A stretch of DNA of 55,368 nt. It comes from Proteiniclasticum ruminis. GTDB taxonomy: Bacteria; Bacillota; Clostridia; Clostridiales; Clostridiaceae. Below the pieces are notes generated by a model. The model saw only the letters and a list, made by a program, of their open reading frames with translations, did not search any database and was not told where the DNA came from. How positions within the stretch are numbered: position 1 is the stretch's first letter; the number at the start of each line of letters is the position of its first letter. This document shows, in pieces, positions 7,916 through 16,834 of this stretch. The stretch is taken from the NCBI RefSeq assembly GCF_900115135.1, contig NZ_FOVK01000013.1, positions 1 to 55,368 of the forward strand, given 5' to 3'. Both the position numbers and the translations under genes were made by a program.

Positions 7916-10846
7916 CTAATCTGCTATCTTTTCTTGAGTAATATAGTCATACAAGTCATCTCTGACAGGTACATCTAGTTTATACCTTATTTTTACGACA
8001 TTCACATTCGTCCCCCGCATCTTTGCTTGGACCGGACTTCCAATCGCATCAATCTTGCCAAGGAAGTAAAACTCCTTCGAAGTTTTATCTGTTTTATCCT
8101 TACGGACAAAAAGTAATATTTCAACACCTAGATCTTTAGCAGAATATATGGTTTGAACATCATCTGACTGGATAGTACGTCCTGATTTACTAAAAGCTAA
8201 GAACTCTGAAGGTGAGAAAAACTCATCATGATACTGTATTGTCTCGCTAATATCATCGTCCTTGTGATAATTGATAAACACGGGGAAAGTCTTTGTCTCT
8301 TTATCAAATTTATAGCCACCAATATTTAGAGGAACCTCATTTTTACTCCAATCTAAAAGCCTACATACATCTTCATAGGTATACTTTTCATTTAGCACAA
8401 AATTTGTTTCTCGATAATGATTACTGTATCTTTCTTCATACTTTCTCAACCCGATATTTAGAAGTTCCATGACCATTTGTTGAAATACAGAGTTCTGTAA
8501 ACACCGAAGAAACGCACTTGATCTTTTATAATCTTGTCCTTCTTTCTCAATGAAGATTGCTTTAGCAAAGGTGCTTTTTGATGAACCTGTAGCAAAATTT
8601 TGCGTCATTTGGTTTATTAAATTAACTCTAGTATTCTTATTTACTTCGATTCTATACTTTTCAAATAATAAGTCTTCGAGTTTAACAAGAACTGCAGATT
8701 CTTCGTTTAGTAATAATTTAATGAACTCTAGTTCATGTGGTCGCTTTCCATTTACGTACTTGAGCGAAATAAATTCAATGAACTTTTCTTCTTCTGTGTT
8801 TAAAGAAATCTGATAGTCTTTCTCATATTTTCTAAGAAAGTTATGATATGAGCCTGTCTTAGCAAAGATTCTTTCAATATCAATGACATCATATTTGATA
8901 AACTCAGTCAGTAATGGAATTCTACCCAATCTATTCTTTAAATCCTGATAAGATTCTTTAATAATCTTCAGATCATTAAAATCTGCGTGATCAATAGATT
9001 TATAGATTCTCTCACGTGTTATCTTGTCAAAATTAATTGTAGAACAACCATAGATAATTCTATTACTTTCAGCAACATATCTACGAATATTATCTTTGTT
9101 GTAAGACTGGTCTCCTGACAAGGCGATGGGGATTAAATAGTTGTTATCGTAGTTTCCAATGAAATCCAGTACAACGACATATTCCTTCCCAAAAACCTTT
9201 CTTAGACCTCTTCCAAGTTGCTGAACAAAGATAATGGCTGACTTCGTGGGCCTTAACATCACCACTTGGTTAATTTCCGGTATATCCACACCCTCATTAA
9301 AAATATCCACTGTAAAGATATAGTCCAAGGCACCTTCATTTTCATCTTGTCCTAACCTCTGAACGGCTTCAGCTCTTTCCTCTTGTGAACTAGCACCACT
9401 TAAAGCAAGTGTTCTATATCCAATATCATTAAATTTCTGCGATAGATTTTGCGCTTCTTCGTTTCTACTGCAAAACACAAGCCCCTTAACTCGGCTTCCA
9501 GAATATCCATAAAACTCAACCTTTTCTTTTATATATTGAACTCTAGCATCTGAAACCAAATGATTAAACTGTGTCTGATCATCAATGATTTTTCCTTCGA
9601 CCATTAATTCTGTAATGCCAAAATAATGAAATGGACATATGAGATCTTCTTTCATGGCATCATTCAGTCGAATCTCATAGGCGATATTATGATCAAATAG
9701 TTCAAATATATCGAATCCATCTGTTCTTTCAGGAGTCGCGGACATACCGAGTAGAAATTTTGGCTGAAAATAATCAATAATCGTTTTATACGATTTGGCC
9801 CCTGCACGATGGACTTCATCAATAACAATATACTCAAAGTCATCAGGCGAGAACTGCCTATAAATATGCTCTTTTGAGAGTGTCTGGATTGTTGTAAAAA
9901 TATAATCCGCTTGAAAATCCTTATGATTTCCACTTAATATCGACATTGTTTTTTCAAAGCCTATAACTTTTCTGAAACTCTTCAATGCTTCTTTAGCGAT
10001 TTGCTCCCGATGAACTACAAATAGAAATCTCTTTGGATTAAATTTTTTAACATCGAATGCTGACAAATAGGTTTTTCCTGTACCTGTAGCTGAAATGATT
10101 AATGTTTTTTCATGCTGTCTATTTCTTGTTGCTTCCAATTCTTGCAATGCATTAACCTGCATTTTATTTGGTTTAATCGCATTGAGGTACAGTAGTTTAC
10201 CGGATAGATGATCTTCTATGGTCTTTTCTGCGGTACTATTAATATTCTTTTGTAGTTCATATATCTTTGAATACGCATCAATCCAATTGATATCTACGAT
10301 TGTTGCGTGAGTAAACATACTGTTGAACTCTTCAATTGTATTTGAAACGATGGCTCCTTCTTTTGAGGAAGAAACTTTTAAATTCCACTCTTTGTTCTCA
10401 CATAGCGCACTTTGTGTCATATTGCTACTACCAACTATAATGGAGTACTCCTCACCTTTTCGAAAAATATAGGCTTTTGTATGCATTTTAGCCGCTTCTT
10501 GAGTAACAATTCTTAGCTCAACATTCTTTAATTCTAAGAGTTTTTTTAAAGCTTTAGGAGATGAGAAATTCTGATATTGAGAAGCAATTATTTTCCCCTG
10601 TATCCCTTTTTCTTCTAACTCCTTAAGTGTATTTAGTAAGACCGTAACGCCACTTTCTGTAATAAATGCCACGGAAAAATAGAACGCATCACAATGAGAG
10701 AGTTCTTGAATGATACTAGTAAGTACCTTTTCTCCTCTCTCAGGATCATTAATGATCAGACGTGGTTTATATGATTCCAGTGCAGTCTCTGTTCTATCGA
10801 GAAAACCGTGGACTAAGCCCTTACTCAATTCACTATTTGCTATCAT
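7916..10846 (-). CDS. PLD-like / SF2 helicase / DUF3427 fusion protein
   Basis: A 976-residue protein. Residues about 40-180 form a phospholipase-D-like domain with H122-T-K124 and GSSN at 139-142. The Asp of the canonical HxKx4D is absent, as is common in helicase-linked PLD domains. Residues about 230-550 are a superfamily 2 DEAD/DEAH ATPase: Walker A at 252-259 (SATGTGKT), DEVH at 343-346, SAT at 369-371 and motif VI QQLGRGLRK at 542-550. The C-terminal 150 residues resemble DUF3427. The protein should translocate on or unwind nucleic acid and may cut it. It abuts the NUDIX gene (TAA followed directly by ATG). The region is much more AT-rich than its neighbours, suggesting transfer. Confidence 0.88.
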   Translation of the reverse strand: MIANSELSKGLVHGFLDRTETALESYKPRLIINDPERGEKVLTSIIQELSHCDAFYFSVAFITESGVTVLLNTLKELEEKGIQGKIIASQYQNFSSPKALKKLLELKNVELRIVTQEAAKMHTKAYIFRKGEEYSIIVGSSNMTQSALCENKEWNLKVSSSKEGAIVSNTIEEFNSMFTHATIVDINWIDAYSKIYELQKNINSTAEKTIEDHLSGKLLYLNAIKPNKMQVNALQELEATRNRQHEKTLIISATGTGKTYLSAFDVKKFNPKRFLFVVHREQIAKEALKSFRKVIGFEKTMSILSGNHKDFQADYIFTTIQTLSKEHIYRQFSPDDFEYIVIDEVHRAGAKSYKTIIDYFQPKFLLGMSATPERTDGFDIFELFDHNIAYEIRLNDAMKEDLICPFHYFGITELMVEGKIIDDQTQFNHLVSDARVQYIKEKVEFYGYSGSRVKGLVFCSRNEEAQNLSQKFNDIGYRTLALSGASSQEERAEAVQRLGQDENEGALDYIFTVDIFNEGVDIPEINQVVMLRPTKSAIIFVQQLGRGLRKVFGKEYVVVLDFIGNYDNNYLIPIALSGDQSYNKDNIRRYVAESNRIIYGCSTINFDKITRERIYKSIDHADFNDLKIIKESYQDLKNRLGRIPLLTEFIKYDVIDIERIFAKTGSYHNFLRKYEKDYQISLNTEEEKFIEFISLKYVNGKRPHELEFIKLLLNEESAVLVKLEDLLFEKYRIEVNKNTRVNLINQMTQNFATGSSKSTFAKAIFIEKEGQDYKRSSAFLRCLQNSVFQQMVMELLNIGLRKYEERYSNHYRETNFVLNEKYTYEDVCRLLDWSKNEVPLNIGGYKFDKETKTFPVFINYHKDDDISETIQYHDEFFSPSEFLAFSKSGRTIQSDDVQTIYSAKDLGVEILLFVRKDKTDKTSKEFYFLGKIDAIGSPVQAKMRGTNVNVVKIRYKLDVPVRDDLYDYITQEKIAD

Positions 10847-11248
10847 TTAAATCTCCCTCATTAATTTCTCCACTATAGGAACATCTGCTGGTGCCCAATC
10901 AAGAAGCAATAGATTCTGTCTCTCCATCCACCGGAATGCTCCATGGTCATTTAACGTAAACTTTAAATCATCAACTTCAATCAAATATCCATGCATGATT
11001 ATCCTAAAATCAGGATAGATATGGTCTACGGTCATTAAATATTGATCCTGTGAAACTGAAATAGTTAAGTCCATTTCTTCATGAAGTTCACGCTGTAAAG
11101 CCACTTCTCTCTGTTCTCCTGGCTCAATCTTACCACCTGGAAACTCAAATTTCCTCGAAATATACTTTAGAGGAGATTCATTCCTTTGCATACACAGAAA
11201 CGAATCTCCTCTCTTAAATATTGCAGCAACAACTTCTATTGTTTTCAT
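10847..11248 (-). CDS. NUDIX (deoxy)nucleoside triphosphate pyrophosphohydrolase
   Basis: A 133-residue MutT-like enzyme. The NUDIX box runs from G39 to L61 with E45 and the metal-binding R53-E54-L55-x-E57-E58 intact. The last Gly of the motif is Asp60. Preceding residues (QRNESPLKY and KFEFPGG) match the 8-oxo-dGTP/CTP pyrophosphohydrolase branch. It would hydrolyse non-canonical or free nucleotides to monophosphates in the cytoplasm. It sits between the HNH gene (37-base gap) and the helicase (no gap), so the three are almost surely one transcript and its role is probably tied to the helicase rather than to general housekeeping. Confidence 0.88.
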   Translation of the reverse strand: MKTIEVVAAIFKRGDSFLCMQRNESPLKYISRKFEFPGGKIEPGEQREVALQRELHEEMDLTISVSQDQYLMTVDHIYPDFRIIMHGYLIEVDDLKFTLNDHGAFRWMERQNLLLLDWAPADVPIVEKLMREI

Positions 11249-11285
11249 TCATTTCCCATTCTTTCATCGTTATTATTTGAGAATT

Positions 11286-12041
11286 CTACAGCACACTGGT
11301 TTTTGCGAATTCCTCTTTACTTAAGTATATGCCACTTTGAGCCAGTCTTGAAGATCTATCTTCATACAATCTCGACATCATTTCAAATCGATCCTCGACT
11401 ATTCCATAATGGAGTCTCCGATGACACGTAGGACAAAGACAAACAATATTAGCGTATATATCTAGACTCACTGAGAATCTTGTCTGATGTCTCAAGGGAA
11501 TTGCATGATGACCTTCCATATAAGGTTTTTTCGTTTTCTCTGCAATAAAGCTTTGATGTGAAGAATCGAGTTCGCACTGATAACCCGCCAATTCTAAGGA
11601 CTGAATTTTTATGATCTCGGATCTTTGCCACCTGTATACTTCAGATTTTTCTCTGAGATTCATTTCAATAGGCATATCCAGAAGTTTAACCTTATCTTTT
11701 AGTTTGGAAAATGATTCACCACAGGCAAACCGATAATAATTATTTAAGCCCGCACTGTACATTTGATTCCCTCTTTTATCTTGAGCCATGAACTCTTCAG
11801 CCCCAAATAGAATCTCTCGAACTTCAGAAAGCCTTTCAATATCTCCAATTTCATAAATATCTTCTTGTACTAACCCCATGCTTTTGAGCTTTCTTGATAT
11901 GTTATTCAGGGCATCGAAATAGTGATTGACCGTGGACCTTTTAAGCCCCCTAATGTCAATCAAATATCTTGAATAATAATCTTTTAAAATTGATACTTTC
12001 GATTCACTTCGAACTTGTTCTTCTTCACGATTCCTATTCAA
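11286..12041 (-). CDS. HNH endonuclease with integrase SAM-like N-terminus
   Basis: A 251-residue protein. The C-terminal domain holds C156, the pair H178-H179 in MEGHHAIPL, N198 and CPTCHRRLH (C203, C206, H207, H211), which is a complete zinc-supported HNH nuclease core. The N-terminal part (about 18-55, YSRYLIDIRGLKRSTVNHYF) resembles the SAM-like DNA-binding region of tyrosine recombinases. The start is TTG at 12041, supported by GAGGGGGTG 6 bases upstream. It is the first gene of the HNH/NUDIX/helicase cassette and would provide DNA cleavage. Confidence 0.85.
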   Translation of the reverse strand: MNRNREEEQVRSESKVSILKDYYSRYLIDIRGLKRSTVNHYFDALNNISRKLKSMGLVQEDIYEIGDIERLSEVREILFGAEEFMAQDKRGNQMYSAGLNNYYRFACGESFSKLKDKVKLLDMPIEMNLREKSEVYRWQRSEIIKIQSLELAGYQCELDSSHQSFIAEKTKKPYMEGHHAIPLRHQTRFSVSLDIYANIVCLCPTCHRRLHYGIVEDRFEMMSRLYEDRSSRLAQSGIYLSKEEFAKTSVL

Positions 12042-12088
12042 ATCTTCACCCCCTCAAAGTTGCAGAAAATCTTTTCAGTCAAGGAGAT

Positions 12089-12850
12089 TTATTCATTGTA
12101 CTTCCAACCCTCATCCCCGTGATAGATCATCCTCTTACTCATACCACCATCCACAGTGATATTTTCTGCATTGATAAATGAAGATCTTTCATCACAAAGA
12201 AACAGGACTGTTCTCGCAATATCCTCTGGCACACCCACTCTTTCAGAAGGATGCTGCTTTCTATCCGCCTCACTGAAATTCTCTTCATCCGTGGTATCAA
12301 TCCATCCTGGCGCAATGCTGTTCACTCTTGCAATCCCCTGTAGGCTCATGGCCATGGCATGGGTCAGTGCAGTAATCCCGCCTTTTGCAGCACTATAACT
12401 TTCCGTATCCTTCTGACTCATGAAGGCTCTGGTGGAGATGATGTTCACAATGGAAGCTCCGGGCTTGAAATGTTCTTTCAAAAGAAGCGTAAGATAATAC
12501 GGTGCAGATACCCCCACCCGTAGAATCTCATTGAACTCTTCATAGGTGCAGCCACTGAGAAGTCCCTTATGGCTGAAACAGGCATTATGGATGAGAACAT
12601 CCACTTTCCCATACCTTTTCTTGATCTCTTCCGCAAACTCCACCAGCACAGATTCAGAAGCAAGGTCTCCCTCGAAAAAGAAGTGCTTCTTCTGATCTTG
12701 AAATGAGGAAAGAAGATCCTTCCCTGCTTCTCCATCCTTATCAATAAATGCCACCGACGCGCCTTCTTTCACAAAGGCTCTTACCAAGGCTTTTCCAATG
12801 CCATTGGCTCCTCCGGTGATGACACATACTTTTCCATCCAATTCTCTCAC
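12089..12850 (-). CDS. Short-chain dehydrogenase/reductase
   Basis: A 253-residue classical SDR. TGGANGIG at 12-19 is the dinucleotide-binding loop. The catalytic residues Ser139, Tyr152 and Lys156 (YSAAK) are present and HNAC at 88-91 replaces the usual NNAG. It should oxidise or reduce an alcohol/carbonyl using NAD(P). The start is uncertain: GTG at 12850 gives the full frame, but the AGGTGAG site fits a TTG at 12841 better, shortening the protein by three residues. A short dyad (TAAAC-G-GTTTA, 12858-12868) lies immediately upstream. Substrate unknown. Confidence 0.88.
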   Translation of the reverse strand: MRELDGKVCVITGGANGIGKALVRAFVKEGASVAFIDKDGEAGKDLLSSFQDQKKHFFFEGDLASESVLVEFAEEIKKRYGKVDVLIHNACFSHKGLLSGCTYEEFNEILRVGVSAPYYLTLLLKEHFKPGASIVNIISTRAFMSQKDTESYSAAKGGITALTHAMAMSLQGIARVNSIAPGWIDTTDEENFSEADRKQHPSERVGVPEDIARTVLFLCDERSSFINAENITVDGGMSKRMIYHGDEGWKYNE

Positions 12851-13080
12851 CTCATATTAAACGGTTTACACTAAGCCTAGTATATCAAAATTAACTGTAT
12901 ATTTGAATAATTTACAGAATTATGTATAGAATCTATTCTTATTTGCATACTTTTGGTTGCATCTAACTGGAAAGTACCACAAAATATATCCCAATGTCAG
13001 GACAGTAATTTTTCATTTTTCTGAAGTCAGCTCTGAAAAGTTCCCTGAGCAGCCACCTCTATCTGTGTTTATTGCAAAAT

Positions 13081-13108
13081 AAAAAGACCGCATTACTGCA
13101 GTCTTTTC
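13081..13108 (-). terminator. Terminator of the XRE/ABC exporter operon
   Basis: AAAAGACCGC pairs with GCAGTCTTTT with one mismatch. On the minus strand it is followed by TTTTTATTTT. It lies 7 bases beyond the stop of the permease gene. Confidence 0.75.
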
Positions 13109-13113
13109 AACAT

Positions 13114-13878
13114 CTATTCTGTGATCTTCAATGTGTTGGACATGGAAATGACAAGAAGAAGCCCCGTGAGAAGAACCGCCACACCCGCTGACAGAAGAAA
13201 ATCTCCTGAAGAGAACATCTCCGTCATGAGGTTCACGTTCTCAGAAACCAGCGTCATGGGATTATAGGGCTTAAGATCTGGGAACAGCCCAAGAAGCGTA
13301 AGAATCAGTGCAGCTCCTCCTGCAAGAAGAAGCGCCCCATATACATTCTTGAACAGCAGGCCTCCAAAGATGACCATGCTGAGGAGAAGCACCCCAAAGA
13401 TCCACATACCCAAAATGCCTAAGAACAAGTTCGGCAGCTCCATTTTCTCAAAAAAGTACAGCGTATACCCCAGGGTGATGAGGGCAGATGCGGCGTAAGA
13501 CAACGTCCACTGAAACACCGCTGAAGTAAACTTAGAAAGCACCACCACTTTTCTTGAAAGACCCTTGGTCACCATATGGATGAGGGTTCCCTTTGAAATC
13601 TCCCCCGCCATGATTCCGCTGAAAATCACCGTCAGGACGATCATTCCCGTCTGGGCTCCATTTTTAAAGAACTGCATCCAGGAATCTATGGCTTTGGGCT
13701 CTTCCAAGGTAATGGTCATGCCTTCCGGCAGAACACTTTCAAGGATTTCCGGCAGGACCTTGGCCATGACAGGATTCAGAAATCCGAAGACCACAAAAAT
13801 CAGAAACAGAATCATAAACTTATAAGTCCGAACACTCTCCATGATCTCTTTTTTGGTAAAAGCCACAAAACTTCTCAC
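13114..13878 (-). CDS. ABC-2 type transporter permease
   Basis: A 254-residue membrane protein with about six transmembrane segments and a short extracytoplasmic loop after the first, the usual layout of ABC-2 exporter permeases. The start is GTG and overlaps the TGA of the ATPase gene by 4 bases, so the two form one transporter. The operon also contains an XRE regulator and a PLDc_N-type small membrane protein. Similar sets export lantibiotics or other antimicrobial peptides for self-protection, but the substrate here is not shown by the sequence. Confidence 0.87.
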   Translation of the reverse strand: MRSFVAFTKKEIMESVRTYKFMILFLIFVVFGFLNPVMAKVLPEILESVLPEGMTITLEEPKAIDSWMQFFKNGAQTGMIVLTVIFSGIMAGEISKGTLIHMVTKGLSRKVVVLSKFTSAVFQWTLSYAASALITLGYTLYFFEKMELPNLFLGILGMWIFGVLLLSMVIFGGLLFKNVYGALLLAGGAALILTLLGLFPDLKPYNPMTLVSENVNLMTEMFSSGDFLLSAGVAVLLTGLLLVISMSNTLKITE

Positions 13879-14792
13879 TTGACCACCTCCAAAAACAGAT
13901 GCTCCATGGTGGGCTCCAGAAGCTCCACCTTCTGCGGAACAATCTGAAGAGTCAGCAGCACCTCATAGACATCCTTCTGTATATTTTCCATGTTTCTTCC
14001 TGTTACAAGAACACTTCTTCCATCTCCATCCCGTTCCATCTCATAAGAAGACAGCTTTTCAGAAGCCATGAAGGCATGAAGATCTTTTTCCTCTTGAAAC
14101 AGCACATCCAGGCCTTCTTTTCTGTGCTTCTTCTTGATCTCTTCCAGTGGTCCCTGAAGCACCAGATGTCCTCCATGCAGAACAGCCACCTCATCACAGA
14201 TCCTTTCCACATCCGAAAGGATGTGGGTGCTGAAAATGACTGTGGTCTTTCCCTTCACAGACTGGAGAATCCTAAGGATCTCCATACGGCCCATGGGATC
14301 CAGCGCCGACGTGGGCTCATCACAGATGAGAAGCTTTGGCTCGTTTAAAAGCGCCTGGGCAATACCAAGTCTCTGTTTCATGCCCCGGGAAAAGGCACCG
14401 ATTCTTTTTTTGCTTATTGGCAGCCCTACCAGGGACAGAAGCTCCTCGCTTCTTTTTTTGATCTTTTCCTTTTCCATCCCTGTGATTTCACCGCAAAGGC
14501 TGAGATATTCCATTGGTGTCATATAGCTGTAAAATTCCGGCACATCCGGCAGATACCCTATATACCGGTTGGTTCTGGTCTCTCCGTATTTTACCGGTTC
14601 CCCACAAACATAGATCTCTCCTTGGTCCTTCTCCAGAAGCCCCAGAATCATCTTCATGGTGGTGGTTTTTCCTGCACCATTCTGGCCGATGAACCCAAAG
14701 ATCTTCCCCTCTGTCACAGAAAGATCAATGCCCTTAATCACTTCAGAAGACCCGAACGCTTTTTTCAGACCTTCAATCTTTAACACTTCCAT
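13875..14792 (-). CDS. ABC transporter ATP-binding protein
   Basis: A 305-residue ABC-2-type ATPase. Walker A is GQNGAGKTT near residue 38 and Walker B is LLICDEPTSALD. The signature is FSRGMKQRL, the SRGM variant typical of this exporter class. The last 80 residues form the extra C-terminal domain seen in BcrA/CcmA-like ATPases. It energises export by the permease downstream. The ATG directly follows the stop of the small membrane protein gene (TAGATG), indicating translational coupling. Confidence 0.92.
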   Translation of the reverse strand: MEVLKIEGLKKAFGSSEVIKGIDLSVTEGKIFGFIGQNGAGKTTTMKMILGLLEKDQGEIYVCGEPVKYGETRTNRYIGYLPDVPEFYSYMTPMEYLSLCGEITGMEKEKIKKRSEELLSLVGLPISKKRIGAFSRGMKQRLGIAQALLNEPKLLICDEPTSALDPMGRMEILRILQSVKGKTTVIFSTHILSDVERICDEVAVLHGGHLVLQGPLEEIKKKHRKEGLDVLFQEEKDLHAFMASEKLSSYEMERDGDGRSVLVTGRNMENIQKDVYEVLLTLQIVPQKVELLEPTMEHLFLEVVK

Positions 14793-14996
14793 CTATTCCT
14801 CGCCTCTTCCAAAGATAAAATACACCACTGGCCCGATGAACTGCACAAAGCTCAGAACCACCCATAAAGGTCTGTTTCCGAATTTATAGTTTCTGTGGGT
14901 CAGCACATGCCACAAAGATGCTGCAGTCAAAGCGAATTGCACCACAATAAGGGGAATCAGCACCGGCAGATATTCTCGTAATCCTTCTAGATTCAT
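14793..14996 (-). CDS. PLDc_N family small membrane protein
   Basis: A 67-residue protein with two hydrophobic segments around a short basic linker and a C-terminus of GPVVYFIFGRGEE. The pattern of a W in a loop followed by VQFIGPVVYF is that of the PLDc_N (phospholipase D nuclease N-terminal) family, which often stands alone beside bacteriocin-type ABC exporters. The start at 14996 follows GGAGGAATAAAG, whereas the upstream ATG lacks a site. It is the second gene of the operon, 28 bases after the XRE gene. Confidence 0.82.
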   Translation of the reverse strand: MNLEGLREYLPVLIPLIVVQFALTAASLWHVLTHRNYKFGNRPLWVVLSFVQFIGPVVYFIFGRGEE

Positions 14997-15024
14997 CTTT
15001 ATTCCTCCGATCATTTTTTATTTA

Positions 15025-16125
15025 TTAAAGGTTCTCCAGCTCCAGAAGGATGGACCGGAAAGCCTGCTCCTCCTGAAGAGGCTGAAAAAGAGGGTATTCT
15101 CTCACTGCGCTCAGCATACCTTCCTTGATGAGCTTGTCACCTCTGGGGGCACTGTTTCCAAGATCCAGTTCCTCCAGCCAAGGAAGAACCTCCGTAAAGA
15201 ACTCATCTCCCTGCAGCTGAAAAGGGAACTTGAAATTTTTACAGGCCTCTGTATAAAGGCGAAGCATCTTCAACGCTTCCTCCTTCTGTCCATGGACCAT
15301 ATAACCATGGGCACCGGAAAAAGCAATCTGTCCCATGACATTGGGATGAAGGGTCATGACCCCCATGGTATCCGCCACCGGAAGGATTCTTTTCAATGCT
15401 TCCTTAAAAACCTCCAGATCCCCGGACACATGCATGAGATTCGATGCGCCTACGGAAAGGTAGTTCATCATATGCTGATAAAGACTCACCTGAAGCACCG
15501 ATGCTGCTTTCTTCGCCTCACCCCGCATGGCATAGGCACTGGCAAGCACCACCTCATCTCCGGAAATGGGCAAGAAACTCGGCTCCAGAAGCTCCAGCAC
15601 TTCCAGAGAATCTCCCAGGATCATCTGGACCGTGGCCTCTAATGAAGTCGCCTGCTTCATGAGCCATAGATCTCCACTCTCCTCCCTTATACGGCGGAGC
15701 AGCTGAAGAGTCCTCTCCAGAACTTCTCTTTGGACTTCCTTTTCCTCCAGCATATGATGGTTGAGAAGTAGAATGGACATCTGGAGAAGACAGGGAAAAC
15801 AGCTGTAATACTTCTCTGTGATGGTCAGAACATCTCTGTATACCTGCCGGAAGGGTTCCTTCCCAAACCGGTCACTGAGATCTTTATAGGCTCTTCGGAT
15901 CTCAGCTTTATCCATCTGAGGCAGATAGCCGATAAGCTCATCAATGGTGATATTAAAAAAGGAGGCCAGGCGCGGCAGAAAGGTGATGTCCGGAAAGCTC
16001 TGCCCCGTTTCCCATTTGGATACGGAGGCTTTGGTGACCCCCATGTATTCAGCCAGGGCATCCTGGGTGAGTCCTTTCTCTTTTCTTTTCTGTAGTATAA
16101 TCTTACTGATCTGGATTTCCTTCAC
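15025..16125 (-). CDS. XRE family transcriptional regulator with helical repeat C-terminus
   Basis: A 366-residue protein with an N-terminal Cro/CI-type helix-turn-helix (about residues 8-62, GLTQDALAEYMGVTKASVSKW) and a long all-helical C-terminal region that looks like TPR-type repeats, as in peptide-sensing or start-of-operon regulators. The GTG at 16125 was chosen because AAGGAGGG is 6 bases away. A GTG two codons earlier touches the same site and is too close. It leads the PLDc_N/ABC exporter operon and is likely its regulator. Possible ligand: a peptide or cell-envelope signal, by inference only. Confidence 0.87.
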   Translation of the reverse strand: MKEIQISKIILQKRKEKGLTQDALAEYMGVTKASVSKWETGQSFPDITFLPRLASFFNITIDELIGYLPQMDKAEIRRAYKDLSDRFGKEPFRQVYRDVLTITEKYYSCFPCLLQMSILLLNHHMLEEKEVQREVLERTLQLLRRIREESGDLWLMKQATSLEATVQMILGDSLEVLELLEPSFLPISGDEVVLASAYAMRGEAKKAASVLQVSLYQHMMNYLSVGASNLMHVSGDLEVFKEALKRILPVADTMGVMTLHPNVMGQIAFSGAHGYMVHGQKEEALKMLRLYTEACKNFKFPFQLQGDEFFTEVLPWLEELDLGNSAPRGDKLIKEGMLSAVREYPLFQPLQEEQAFRSILLELENL

Positions 16126-16263
16126 AGCCACCCCTCCTTGAATATGTCTTTACCATGATTATCCTTTTTTTCAGAGAAAAAAACAATGGATGCAAAAGAT
16201 ACTTCGGTAAATAAAATCAACCAATAGGATACTTCTCCAAAATAGTTTCTGACACCAATTGTC

Positions 16264-16292
16264 TTAGAAATGTCACGAAATCAAGATACAAT
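16264..16292 (+). promoter_or_regulatory. Candidate promoter of the lipoprotein/GNAT pair
   Basis: TTAGAA at 16264-16269 and TACAAT at 16287-16292 are 17 bases apart, about 45 bases upstream of the first possible lipoprotein start. The -35 box is weak. Confidence 0.4.
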
Positions 16293-16338
16293 CTGATAAG
16301 ATGAAGTTAGAATAACAAAGTATGAAAGTGAAAGGCCG

Positions 16339-16803
16339 GTGCAAACCATGTCCAAGAAAAGAAGCATTCTGGGTATCCTCCTCCTGACGGTCCTTCTCCT
16401 TGTCAGCGGATGCACTAAGAGTAAACCGCAGCTCACGGAGGACAATGAAAAAGACCTGGCAAACATGATCACTTATCTGGAAGACCAGAACTATGAAAGC
16501 AGTGTGGAAGAGGCAGATTCCGATATCTTTCCAGGCATCCGCATGCGTATCAAAACGGGAACCGAAATACTCGATGTCTATTTCTATGAGAATCCTACCA
16601 CTTTGGAAGAAGTGGCATCTGGAATAGGAAAGGATGGCTCCTCTTACCAAAACAAGTCCAAGACCAAAGTAATTGAAATTTCCTGGATCTCTGAACCCCA
16701 TTTCTTCAAGAAAAACACCATGATGGTGCAGTACATCGGAGAAGATAAGAACATCATAAAGCTCCTCACCACTTATTTAGGACCTCAGTTTGCAGGAATG
16801 TAA
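16339..16803 (+). CDS. Predicted lipoprotein of unknown function
   Basis: A protein of about 154 residues with a basic N-terminus, a hydrophobic stretch and the lipobox LLVSGC, so it should be lipid-anchored on the outer face of the membrane. The mature part is polar, with no domain I recognise. The start is either GTG at 16339 or ATG at 16348. Neither has a strong ribosome binding site. It is followed after 31 bases by a GNAT gene on the same strand. Confidence 0.8.
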   Translation: MQTMSKKRSILGILLLTVLLLVSGCTKSKPQLTEDNEKDLANMITYLEDQNYESSVEEADSDIFPGIRMRIKTGTEILDVYFYENPTTLEEVASGIGKDGSSYQNKSKTKVIEISWISEPHFFKKNTMMVQYIGEDKNIIKLLTTYLGPQFAGM

Positions 16804-16834
16804 TACATAACGACTCTATCAGAAAGGAAATCTT

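Noticed and set aside
16198-16235. Direct repeat GATACTTC twice, 30 bases apart, before the XRE gene
   Set aside because: Only 8 bases long and without symmetry, so it is too weak to call an operator.
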